A stretch of DNA of 6,150 bases from Planctomycetota bacterium (GTDB lineage: Bacteria; Planctomycetota; MHYJ01; JACPRB01): NCBI GenBank assembly GCA_023261405.1, contig JAHFOZ010000324.1, positions 1 to 6,150 on the forward strand, written 5' to 3'. A model generated the notes under the pieces. The model was given only the letters and a program-made list of their open reading frames with translations. It was not told where the DNA came from and ran no database searches. Shown piece by piece: positions 1 to 5,759 of the stretch. Every line of letters starts with the position of its first letter. Within the stretch, counting starts at the first letter, position 1. The position numbers and the translations under genes are program-made.

Positions 1-409
1 GCGGCGGGCAGCCGGGGACATAGATGTCCACCGGGACGACCTTGTCCACGCCCTTCACCACCGAGTAGCCCCACTTGTAATAGGGTCCCCCGCCCACAAC
101 GCAGACGCCCATCGCCAGCACGTACCTCGGCTCGGCCATCTGCTCGTAGAGCTTCTTCACGACCAGCGCCATCTTCGCGTTCACCGTGCCGGCGACGATC
201 ATGAGATCGCTCTGCCGCGGCGAGGCGCGAGGGATCACGCCCAGCCGGTCCCAGTCATATCGCGACGCAGCCGTCGCCATCATCTCGATGGCGCATCAGG
301 CGATGCCGAAGAGCATCGGCCACAGGCTCGACGCCCGGGCCCAGTTGGCCACGGCGTCGACCGACGTGATCACGATGTTCCTGCCGAACTTCCCTTCAAT
401 GAGGCTCAT
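1..409 (-). CDS. nuoB: NADH-quinone oxidoreductase subunit B (NuoB), partial, with in-frame TGA at codon 38
   Basis: NuoB carries the terminal [4Fe-4S] cluster N2 of complex I, which passes electrons from the peripheral arm to quinone. Translating the minus strand from the ATG at 409-407 gives 136 codons before the window edge. Family landmarks are in order: NWARxSSLWP (residues 22-31), GIA-TGA-CAIEMMA (35-45), RASPRQSDLMIVAGT (61-75), the third ligand Cys103 in MGVC, the GGG at 106-108, and VPVDIYVPGCPP (125-136) with the fourth ligand Cys134. Codon 38 is TGA where the family has the first cysteine of a CC pair; Cys39 is intact. No other stop or frameshift is visible. AAGG (421-418) lies 8 nt before the ATG. 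The gene follows ricT by 32 bp, probably in the same operon. Identity is certain; whether the product is a selenoprotein, a pseudogene or the result of a base error is open. Confidence 0.93.
262..277 (-). promoter_or_regulatory. Candidate bacterial SECIS stem-loop downstream of the nuoB TGA
   Basis: In the mRNA, GCGACG and CGUCGC form a perfect 6-bp stem around the loop GCUG. The loop begins 25 nt after the UGA and starts with G. Below a G-G mismatch, two more pairs (U-A, A-U) and, past a bulge, two further A-U pairs can extend it. Known bacterial SECIS elements have a small apical loop with a G in its first two positions, roughly 16-37 nt after UGA, and this fits. GC-rich coding DNA forms such hairpins by chance, so folding alone is not proof. 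Confidence 0.35.
296..298 (-). other. nuoB: In-frame TGA replacing a cluster N2 cysteine; candidate selenocysteine codon
   Basis: Reading the minus strand, codons 35-42 are GGC ATC GCC TGA TGC GCC ATC GAG. The family motif is G-x-A-C-C-A-x-E, so TGA occupies the first cysteine. Selenocysteine commonly replaces cysteine at metal or redox sites and is encoded by UGA. TGA is also one base from TGC and TGT. Five genes here (ispG, ricT fusion, TPR-like, NTPase, propeller) end in TGA, so general reassignment of the codon is excluded and context-dependent recoding would be required. Confidence 0.5.
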
Positions 410-441
410 AAGCCCTACCTTATCACTGACGCCGCGATGCG

Positions 442-1695
442 TCAAACCTTGATGTAGACGTCGTCCCCCATCGTCACGGTCTCATATTTCCTGGGGATCG
501 AGCCCGGGACCGAAAGACAGGTCCCCGCCGCAAAATCGAATTTCCACTGGTGGAGCGGGCAGGTGACCACCGTCCCCTCGACCTGGCCTTCCCCCAGGGG
601 GCCGCCCTGGTGCGGGCAGTCGTTCCCGATCACGTGGACCTTCCCCTCCACGTTGAAGACGGCGACCCGGGGACCGCCCGTCTCCTCGACCTTACCCGAC
701 CCCGCCGGGAAATCGGAGACCCTGCCGAGGCTCATCCACATGGCCTTCACCGCCGGCACGGGCACCGGGGGAGGACCCGCAGTCACGGGAGCAGGCCCAC
801 CGGCAAGCGGCGGCGCGGCGACGACCGCCGGCGGGGGCGCCGGCGCGACGGAGGCCGCAGGCGTCGAGCACCCGGAGCACCCCGCCACGGTGGGCGCGGC
901 CCCGGCGATCTCCTCGAGCTTCACGATGACCCGATCGCCCCCCTCCACCTCGATGGTGACCTCGCGAAGCAGGCTGTTCTGGTCCACGACGAACCCCTCC
1001 TGGCCGGTCTTCGCCGTGATCCGCTTCCCGCGGCCGGGCAGCACGTCGCGCGCCTCGGTGTACGTGGAGTACTCGTAGCGGAGGCAGCAGAGCAGCTTCC
1101 CGCAGCGCCCGGTGATCTTGGACGGGTCCGCCGTGTGTTTCTGGATCTTGGCCATGTCCATCGTGAAGCCGCCGAGTTCCTTCAGGTGCCCGCGGCAGCA
1201 CAGCGTCAGGCCGCAGTGGCCGATGTCGCCCACCAGGCGCGCCTCGTCGCGCGACCCCACCTGCTTGAGCTCGATGCGCGTCCGGAACTCGTGCGCAAGA
1301 TGTCGAACCAGTTCGCGGAAGTCCACCCGCGTCGGGCTTGTGAAATAGAAGATGATGCGCTCCCCGCCCATGATGTAGTCCACTTCCGTGAGCTTCATCT
1401 GGATGTTGAGCTTCTTGATGATCTCCCGCGCCTGCTGGCGCGCCCGGGGAACGCTCTCCTTCTCGAGGCGCTCCGCCTGCACCAGGTCCTCGGGGCTCGC
1501 GCGACGCATCACATCCCACAGACTCTCCGGGGGGATCGCCTCCGGGAGCGGCTGCACGGCCGTGAGGACCTCGCCCACTTCCTTGCCGCGGTCCGTGCGG
1601 ATGAGGCAGCGGTCGCCGCGCCGGAGGTCCTCGCGCTCCGTCTTGAAGCGCGCGACCATGCGCATCTTGCCGTACCGGATGCTGGTGTAGTTCAT
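442..1695 (-). CDS. ricT: RicT/PSP1-family protein fused to a C-terminal Rieske [2Fe-2S] domain
   Basis: The 417-residue protein has two modules. Residues 1 to about 263 are a PSP1/RicT domain, with the cysteine clusters CGLTLCC (161-167) and CGKLLCC (198-204). In Bacillus subtilis, RicT (YaaT) joins RicA and RicF in an Fe-S-binding complex that affects RNase Y processing and development. Residues 264-318 are a Pro/Ala/Val-rich linker holding a CSGC motif (273-276). Residues 319-417 form a Rieske ferredoxin domain with C360-P-H362 and C379-P-L-H382, all four [2Fe-2S] ligands. A single frame runs through both modules, so the fusion is not an assembly of two ORFs. The ATG (1695-1693) overlaps the ispG stop as ATGA, implying translational coupling; nuoB follows 32 bp on. 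Domain identities are clear. The role of the fusion is unknown; the Rieske part may be an electron carrier for the RicT clusters. Confidence 0.9.
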   Translation of the reverse strand: MNYTSIRYGKMRMVARFKTEREDLRRGDRCLIRTDRGKEVGEVLTAVQPLPEAIPPESLWDVMRRASPEDLVQAERLEKESVPRARQQAREIIKKLNIQMKLTEVDYIMGGERIIFYFTSPTRVDFRELVRHLAHEFRTRIELKQVGSRDEARLVGDIGHCGLTLCCRGHLKELGGFTMDMAKIQKHTADPSKITGRCGKLLCCLRYEYSTYTEARDVLPGRGKRITAKTGQEGFVVDQNSLLREVTIEVEGGDRVIVKLEEIAGAAPTVAGCSGCSTPAASVAPAPPPAVVAAPPLAGGPAPVTAGPPPVPVPAVKAMWMSLGRVSDFPAGSGKVEETGGPRVAVFNVEGKVHVIGNDCPHQGGPLGEGQVEGTVVTCPLHQWKFDFAAGTCLSVPGSIPRKYETVTMGDDVYIKV

Positions 1696-2837
1696 GGCTT
1701 CCGTACCACCCGGACCTCGCCCGACTCCGCGGCCCCCTGCGATGCCATCTCACCGGCGAGTTTCCGGATCTCCTTCTCGAGTTCGTCCACCATCTCCCCC
1801 TCCTTCACCCGGCGAAGGAGCTGTCCCTTCTTGAAGATCATCCCCTGCCCCCTCTCCCCCGCCACCCCGATGTCCGCCTCGGCCGCCTCGCCGGGGCCGT
1901 TCACGGCGCAGCCCAGGATGGAGATCTTCATCGGCACCCGGACGTCGCGGATCCTCGCCTCGACCTCCTTCACGATCTTCTCCAGGTCGATGGCGATCCG
2001 TCCGCAGGCGGGGCAGGCCACGATCTCCGGTTCCCGCACCCGCCGCCCGGTGGCCTTGAGGATGTCGAAGCCCGCCACCATCTCGAGCGCCTTGTCGCCC
2101 GTGAGCGAGACGCGCACCGTGTCCCCCACCCCCTCGAGCAGGATCTTCCCGATCCCGATCGCGCTCTTGATGGTCCCGTAGCCCGGCAGGCCCGCCTCCG
2201 TGACGCCCACGTGCAGCGGGTAATCGGTCTTCTTCGCGAACCGGAGGTAGGCGTCGATCACGTACTCCATGTTCGTGGACTTGAGCGAGACGACCGTGTC
2301 GCGGAACCCGCACGCCTCGAGCCACTCGCAATGGCGGAGCGCGCTCTCCACGATGGCGTCGGCGGTGGCCCATCCATGCTTCTCCAGGAGGTCCTTCTCC
2401 ACGCTTCCGGAGTTGACGCCCACGCGCATGCAGACGCCCTTCTTCCTGGCGGCCTCCGCCACGATCTTCACGCGCTCGCGGCCCACGTCGTCGAAGCGTC
2501 CCGCGAGTCCGCCCACGTTGCCCGGGTTGAGCCGGACCTTGTCCACTCCCTGCTCGAGGGCCTCGAGGGCGAACTTGTGGTTGAAGTGGATGTCGGCCAC
2601 CAGGGGCACGTCCCCCAGGAATGCCTTCACCGCGCCCAGCGCCTGCGCGTCCGCCAGGTCGAAGACGGCGACGCGGACGATCTCGCAATCCGCATCGAGC
2701 ATGCGGCGGATTTCCGCCTTCGTGGGCTCGAGGTCGGAGGTCTTGGTCGTGGTGAGGGACTGGACCCAGATGGGGTTCGATCCGCCGATGACGAGCTTTC
2801 CGCAGCGGACTTCCCGGGTCTTGTGCCGTGAAACCAT
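1692..2837 (-). CDS. ispG: 4-hydroxy-3-methylbut-2-enyl diphosphate synthase (IspG/GcpE)
   Basis: IspG is the [4Fe-4S] enzyme of the MEP isoprenoid pathway. It reductively opens MEcPP to HMBPP in the cytoplasm, using electrons from flavodoxin or ferredoxin. At 381 residues this is the usual bacterial length. Visible landmarks are the N-terminal TIM-barrel segments PIWVQSLTTTKT (22-33), VPLVADIHFNH (77-87) and VRLNPGN (101-107), then the C-terminal cluster domain with Cys275 and Cys278 in CPACGR, Cys310 in LGCAVNGPGEA, and the conserved Glu317. These correspond to the known E. coli cluster ligands (three Cys and a Glu). The tail after about residue 365 is poorly conserved-looking. The gene follows the lipoprotein by 29 bp and its TGA overlaps the next start. 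No strong Shine-Dalgarno is visible; a GC hairpin sits directly before the ATG. Confidence 0.97.
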   Translation of the reverse strand: MVSRHKTREVRCGKLVIGGSNPIWVQSLTTTKTSDLEPTKAEIRRMLDADCEIVRVAVFDLADAQALGAVKAFLGDVPLVADIHFNHKFALEALEQGVDKVRLNPGNVGGLAGRFDDVGRERVKIVAEAARKKGVCMRVGVNSGSVEKDLLEKHGWATADAIVESALRHCEWLEACGFRDTVVSLKSTNMEYVIDAYLRFAKKTDYPLHVGVTEAGLPGYGTIKSAIGIGKILLEGVGDTVRVSLTGDKALEMVAGFDILKATGRRVREPEIVACPACGRIAIDLEKIVKEVEARIRDVRVPMKISILGCAVNGPGEAAEADIGVAGERGQGMIFKKGQLLRRVKEGEMVDELEKEIRKLAGEMASQGAAESGEVRVVRKP

Positions 2838-2838
2838 G

Positions 2839-2854
2839 CGCGCGACTTCGCGCG
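2839..2854 (-). other. GC inverted repeat immediately upstream of the ispG start
   Basis: The mRNA reads CGCGCG AAGU CGCGCG, a perfect 6-bp stem with a 4-nt loop, ending one base before the ispG ATG at 2837. It covers the place where a ribosome binding site should be. There is no U-tract, so it is not an intrinsic terminator. It could reduce ispG initiation or be GC-rich coincidence. Confidence 0.4.
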
Positions 2855-2866
2855 AGGGTTGGGATC

Positions 2867-3373
2867 CTAGAGCCAGCGCCTGAAGATGATCAGGTACTTC
2901 TGCCGGTGCGGCTGCACTCCCACCGACAGGTACGGGGGAATGGATCCCTTCTGCGGCGGATCCACCCGGTCATCCATCGTCTTTGGGATGTCGAAGAGCC
3001 GGGCGTCCTGGGACAGCCTCCAGGCCTCGACCTTCGACTTCCTCCCGTCCGGCAGGGTGTACTCCTGCCGGATCGCCGCCCGCCCGGGCCTGGACGGACG
3101 GTCGAGCTCCGTGGTGTCGACCATCACGTCTTCCGGCAGGCTCGCCAGCTCGCAGCCGATCACTTCCCAGCCTTCGGATTCCTTCTCGCGGACGAAATCT
3201 TTCAATTCATCGACGGGGATGGGGCCGAACACCTTCTCCTCCGTCTCCGGGCCCGGGAGGACCCAGTCGTGCGGGGCGGCGCCCACGTTGCGATAGTGGG
3301 GCTCCCACATGAAGCAGCCGCCGAGGCCCGGAAGGGCAACGGCGGCCAGGAGGACGGCTCTCATTCCATTCAT
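2867..3373 (-). CDS. Predicted small lipoprotein of unknown function
   Basis: I do not recognise the family. The 168-residue product begins with a short signal peptide: Arg5, a hydrophobic stretch (AVLLAAVALPG) and the lipobox-like LGGC, with Cys20 as the likely lipidation site, so it is probably membrane-anchored in the envelope. The mature part is soluble and charged. It includes a segment that may bind or fold as a helix (VDELKDFVREKESEGWEVIGC, residues about 54-74) and ends in the basic, hydrophobic YLIIFRRWL. The first ATG is at 3373, but Met4 (ATG at 3364) gives a more typical signal start and lies 7 nt after a good -10 box, so it may be the real, leaderless start. The gene ends in TAG and is followed 29 bp later by ispG; it is probably the first gene of that operon. 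Confidence 0.75.
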   Translation of the reverse strand: MNGMRAVLLAAVALPGLGGCFMWEPHYRNVGAAPHDWVLPGPETEEKVFGPIPVDELKDFVREKESEGWEVIGCELASLPEDVMVDTTELDRPSRPGRAAIRQEYTLPDGRKSKVEAWRLSQDARLFDIPKTMDDRVDPPQKGSIPPYLSVGVQPHRQKYLIIFRRWL

Positions 3374-3400
3374 TCTAGGCCCGTCTCTTCACGGGTGCAA
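3372..3400 (-). promoter_or_regulatory. Candidate sigma70-type promoter for the lipoprotein-ispG-ricT-nuoB run
   Basis: On the minus strand TTGCAC (3400-3395) and TAGAAT (3377-3372) are separated by exactly 17 nt. The -10 matches the consensus at 5 of 6 bases; the -35 matches at 3 of 6. The -10 overlaps the first annotated ATG, so transcription would begin near 3365, practically at Met4 of the lipoprotein. Confidence 0.45.
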
Positions 3401-3422
3401 CTGATTCCGCGCCGCCATCTGC

Positions 3423-3428
3423 TATACT
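3423..3428 (+). promoter_or_regulatory. Candidate -10 box for the TPR-like gene
   Basis: TATACT matches TATAAT at 5 of 6 bases and lies 9 nt before the ATG at 3438. No convincing -35 is visible; CTGATT (3401-3406, spacer 16) is the best weak candidate. The spacing suggests a leaderless or nearly leaderless transcript. Together with the minus-strand promoter it makes the 64-bp divergent gap a compact bidirectional promoter region. Confidence 0.35.
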
Positions 3429-3437
3429 CCTGGGGAC

Positions 3438-4355
3438 ATGACGCCCGACGAGGCCCTCAAACTGCAGATTTCCGGCCGATACAGCGAGTTGCTCCGGTCG
3501 GCACTCGACGAACAGTCGCGCGCCCAAGCTGAGGGGAGGAAGCCCGACCAGTTCACTTGGACCCTCTTCGTCGTCAAGGCCTGCCGGTTCATCGGCCGCA
3601 CCAACGAGGCCATCGTCCACGCCGGGCACGGGATGGAACTCGCAAAGGAACTCGGTGGCCCTGCCGTCCTCGCACAGGCCCAATTCGGCCTCGCCGTGGC
3701 CTGCAAGTGCGCCCGGCGCTACGACGAGGCCCTCGACCTGCTCCGCAGCGCCGCCCAGACGCTCCCCACCGCCGCCTCGGAGGAGACTCGAGCGGCGATC
3801 CTGCTGGAGACGGCCGAGACGGCACTCGAGGCCGGACAGCGCAAGGACGCCGCGACCGCCCTCACCCGCGGGAGCGCCATCGTCCACTGGCTGGGCGAGC
3901 CGCGCCTCCTGGCCTGGAGCCTCTACCTCCGGAGCCAGCTCGAGGAGGTCTCTCCCGCCGACCTCCAGCTCACGGCCGCCTACGAGATCGCCCGCACCGT
4001 GGGCTGCCCGGAGCTCCAATGGCAGATCCTCTGGCGCCTGGCGGAACGGGCCGAGCAATACGGGCGCGAGAACATGCAGGAGGAGTTCACTCACCGGGCC
4101 ATCGACATCCTGGCCCGGCTCGCGGCCCCGCTCCACCCGTCCGACGCGACCCCCTTCTGGAGGCAGGGCGCCCGGCGGCACTTCGTGGAACTGACCCAGA
4201 AGCGTTACGGGGCCGAGTTCCTGAAGAAGGTGATGCTCGCCCCGCCGATCGATCCCGGACACACGCCGGGGCTGATGCGCGACATGGGCTGGGACCCCTC
4301 CCTGATCCCGGAGTTCATCCGGGCCAAGCTGGCCTCACAGGTACAGCGGCCCTGA
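3438..4355 (+). CDS. TPR-like alpha-helical repeat protein, function unknown
   Basis: The 305-residue product has no signal peptide or membrane segment, so it is probably cytoplasmic. It is almost wholly helical with degenerate tetratricopeptide-like pairs. Clear units are at about residues 42-72 (FIGRTNEAI), 78-110 (A-rich helix, then CARRYDEALDLLRSA, a good TPR second-helix pattern), 117-150 and 157-188. The C-terminal 60 residues are not repeat-like and end in a GWDPSLIPEF segment. TPR folds are protein-interaction scaffolds; no partner can be named. It is the only confident plus-strand gene, is divergent from the lipoprotein, and its TGA end overlaps the NTPase gene by 21 bp on the other strand. 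GGGG just before the ATG is too close to be a normal ribosome binding site. Confidence 0.85.
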   Translation: MTPDEALKLQISGRYSELLRSALDEQSRAQAEGRKPDQFTWTLFVVKACRFIGRTNEAIVHAGHGMELAKELGGPAVLAQAQFGLAVACKCARRYDEALDLLRSAAQTLPTAASEETRAAILLETAETALEAGQRKDAATALTRGSAIVHWLGEPRLLAWSLYLRSQLEEVSPADLQLTAAYEIARTVGCPELQWQILWRLAERAEQYGRENMQEEFTHRAIDILARLAAPLHPSDATPFWRQGARRHFVELTQKRYGAEFLKKVMLAPPIDPGHTPGLMRDMGWDPSLIPEFIRAKLASQVQRP

Positions 4356-4802
4356 GACGAACGGCGCCAGCGCCATCAGGACGGCATCCCGGGTCACCTG
4401 TTCGCGGGTCACCTTTCCCCTTGTGACCTCCCCCACCGTTCCCATGTCCGCCTTAACGATCTCCCGAACGAGCCGCCGGGGCACCTCGTAGAAGGGCCCC
4501 GCCCCCAGGGCCTCGCGCGTGCCGTCGAACACGCAGGCCATCGTCACCTGGAAGGGGTTGGGCGCCGCGGACGCCACCCGGAAGAGGCCCGCCTCGATGC
4601 CCACCGCGAAGTCGCAGTCCCGGAAGGCGCGCCGCGCCCGCTCGCGCGCCCCGCGCACGATCTCGCCGAAGGACAGCGGCTGCGGCGACACCGCCGAGGG
4701 CACCTCCACCCCCGCCACCCGCACGCGCTTGAAGTACCTCTCGAACGCCTTCCGTGTCGCCGCGACCTTCATCGGGTTGGATGTGGCCACGCGGACGATC
4801 AT
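4335..4802 (-). CDS. yjjX: DUF84/YjjX-type inosine/xanthosine triphosphatase
   Basis: Members of this family hydrolyse non-canonical purine nucleoside triphosphates (ITP, XTP) and so keep damaged bases out of nucleic acids. The best start is ATG at 4802-4800, giving 155 residues. It begins directly with the nucleotide-binding MIVRVATSNPMKVAATRKAF and forms an ATGA overlap with the upstream propeller gene. The longer GTG start at 4823 adds only seven residues and overlaps that gene further. Motifs are ATSNPMK (6-12), SPQPLS (39-44), GARERA (51-56), DFAVGIEAG (64-72), the TRGKVTRE region (127-134) and ALAPF (144-148), in the order expected for the family. Its 3' end overlaps the convergent TPR-like gene by 21 bp. 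The family call is firm; substrate specificity is inferred. Confidence 0.85.
   Translation of the reverse strand: MIVRVATSNPMKVAATRKAFERYFKRVRVAGVEVPSAVSPQPLSFGEIVRGARERARRAFRDCDFAVGIEAGLFRVASAAPNPFQVTMACVFDGTREALGAGPFYEVPRRLVREIVKADMGTVGEVTRGKVTREQVTRDAVLMALAPFVSGPLYL
4391..4427 (-). repeat. Short in-frame repeat, three VTR units in the NTPase gene
   Basis: GGGTCACCT occurs at 4391-4399 and 4406-4414, 15 bp apart, and a weaker TGTGACC copy lies at 4422-4428. They encode VTR every five residues (VTRGKVTREQVTR). The middle TRGKVTRE is a family motif, so the repeat may be a chance effect of the conserved sequence. Confidence 0.4.
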
Positions 4803-5674
4803 GGCCCCCGCGACCTCGACCACGCCGGCGAGTGGAGCTGGCCCCGCTCCCAGGTCAGGCGGGTCACGTTCTTCCCGTCCGCATCCATCGCGTAGAGCTC
4901 GCGGAACCCGTCACGGCCGCTCGTGAAGACGATCCGCTTCCCGTCCGGCGACCAGGCCGGGTCCTCCGCCTCCTCGCCCGCCGGCGTCAGCCGCTGAGCG
5001 TTCTTGCCGTCCGCATCCGTGATGAAGACGGCCGGCTCCCCCTCCCGCTCGGAGGGCCAGGCGATCCTCTTCCCGTCGGGAGACCAGGCGGGACGGCCGT
5101 CCCAGGCCCGGTCCTGGGTCAGGCGGGTCACGGACTTCCCGTCGGGACCCATCACGTAGAGGTCACGCGCGCCATCCCGTTCCGAGACGAAGGCGATGCG
5201 GTCGTCCACGGGGGAGCAGGCGGGCGCCTCGTCGACGCCCGGGCTTTCGGTGAGCCGCTCGGCCCGGGTCCCGGCCGCGGTCATGGTGTAGATCTCCCAG
5301 TCGCCGTCGCGGTTGGACGAGAAGAAGATCCGCCGGCCATCGGCCGACCAGCAGGGCTGACGGTCCAGGAATTCCCGGGCCGCCGCCAGCCGGGTGAACT
5401 GGCCGTTCCAGAGGATCAACGCCTTCAGGCCGTCCCGGTCGCAGCAGAACCCGAGGGTGGCGCCGTCGGGGAGCCAGGCCGGCGTCTCATGCACTCCGGG
5501 GGGACTGGGCACGGTCCGGGCGGCCGAGCCATCGGCCTCCATCACCCGGATCTCGGAGTTGATCCCCTCCGCCTCACGGACATAAGCGATCCGCGTGCCG
5601 GGGGCGGCGCGCATCGCGGGTGCTTTTCCGCAGGCGACGAGCGCGAGGAGGGCGAGGGAACCAGGCCATCTCAA
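4799..5674 (-). CDS. TolB-like (PD40) six-bladed beta-propeller lipoprotein
   Basis: The 291-residue product starts with a lipoprotein signal (LRWPGSLALLALVAC, Cys15). It continues as WD40-like/PD40 repeats of the form PAWSPDGKRI...DG...LYVMDADGKNVTRLT, at roughly residues 64, 106, 149, 194 and 238 onwards. The mature N-terminus begins mid-blade (GTRIAYV) and the C-terminus ends with the missing first strand (HSPAWS), which suggests Velcro closure of a six-bladed ring. Such domains resemble the TolB propeller and bind proteins or ligands in the periplasm. There is no N-terminal TolB domain and no tol-pal gene nearby, so it is not called tolB. The start is TTG at 5674: a stop lies in frame at 5686-5684, and GAGGG (5685-5681) sits 6 nt before the TTG. 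Its TGA overlaps the NTPase ATG. Confidence 0.88.
   Translation of the reverse strand: MRWPGSLALLALVACGKAPAMRAAPGTRIAYVREAEGINSEIRVMEADGSAARTVPSPPGVHETPAWLPDGATLGFCCDRDGLKALILWNGQFTRLAAAREFLDRQPCWSADGRRIFFSSNRDGDWEIYTMTAAGTRAERLTESPGVDEAPACSPVDDRIAFVSERDGARDLYVMGPDGKSVTRLTQDRAWDGRPAWSPDGKRIAWPSEREGEPAVFITDADGKNAQRLTPAGEEAEDPAWSPDGKRIVFTSGRDGFRELYAMDADGKNVTRLTWERGQLHSPAWSRSRGP
4937..5340 (-). repeat. Degenerate direct repeats encoding the propeller blades
   Basis: Related copies encoding PAWSPDGKRI occur near 4937-4962 and 5066-5091, and diverged versions near 5195-5220 and 5324-5349, about 129 bp apart. They reflect the roughly 43-residue blade period of the propeller gene and are not a separate element. 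The two closest copies are nearly identical in the TTCCCGTC-GG-GACCAGGC core. Confidence 0.6.
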
Positions 5675-5739
5675 GGACCGCCCTCACGACTTTCTCCGCC
5701 CCTCGAGCACGCCGTAGGCGGAAAGCAACACGTCGCCAT
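5671..5739 (-). CDS. Possible 22-codon leader ORF upstream of the propeller gene
   Basis: ATG at 5739 opens MATCCFPPTACSRGGESREGGP and closes with TGA at 5673-5671, which overlaps the TTG start of the propeller gene as TTGA. A strong Shine-Dalgarno, GGAGG (5752-5748), lies 8 nt before the ATG, and a perfect TATAAT lies just upstream of that. The peptide has no signal sequence and contains three cysteines. It may be a leader peptide whose translation couples to the propeller gene. It is too short to judge by composition, so translation is inferred from the signals alone. Confidence 0.4.
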   Translation of the reverse strand: MATCCFPPTACSRGGESREGGP

Positions 5740-5759
5740 GGGGGACACCTCCGCCGCTC

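Noticed and set aside
275..293. A stronger 7-bp hairpin (CGCCAUC / GAUGGCG, loop GAGAU) starting 2 nt after the nuoB TGA
   Set aside because: Its loop begins only 10 nt after UGA, closer than known bacterial SECIS loops. It also shares bases with the better-spaced stem at 262-277, so the two cannot form together. It remains an alternative fold.
296..298. Genetic code with TGA reassigned to Trp or Gly
   Set aside because: TGA ends five genes in this window, and neither Trp nor Gly could replace a cluster-ligating cysteine.
186..452. Plus-strand 88-codon ORF
   Set aside because: It is antisense to nuoB, which has clear family motifs; the peptide has no recognisable features.
550..2181. Plus-strand 543-codon ORF
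   Set aside because: It is antisense to ricT and ispG, with an Arg/Pro/His/Asp-rich composition typical of shadow frames in GC-rich DNA.
3375..4262. Minus-strand 295-codon ORF opposite the TPR-like gene
   Set aside because: It is Gly/Glu/Leu-rich without motifs, while the plus frame shows TPR-type helices and good codon pattern.
4803..4823. GTG at 4823 as the NTPase start
   Set aside because: It adds VEVAGA before the family's usual N-terminus; ATG at 4802 gives the exact family start and the ATGA overlap.
4799..5674. Calling the propeller gene tolB
   Set aside because: The N-terminal TolB domain is missing and no tol-pal genes are adjacent; PD40 propellers are common in other lipoproteins.
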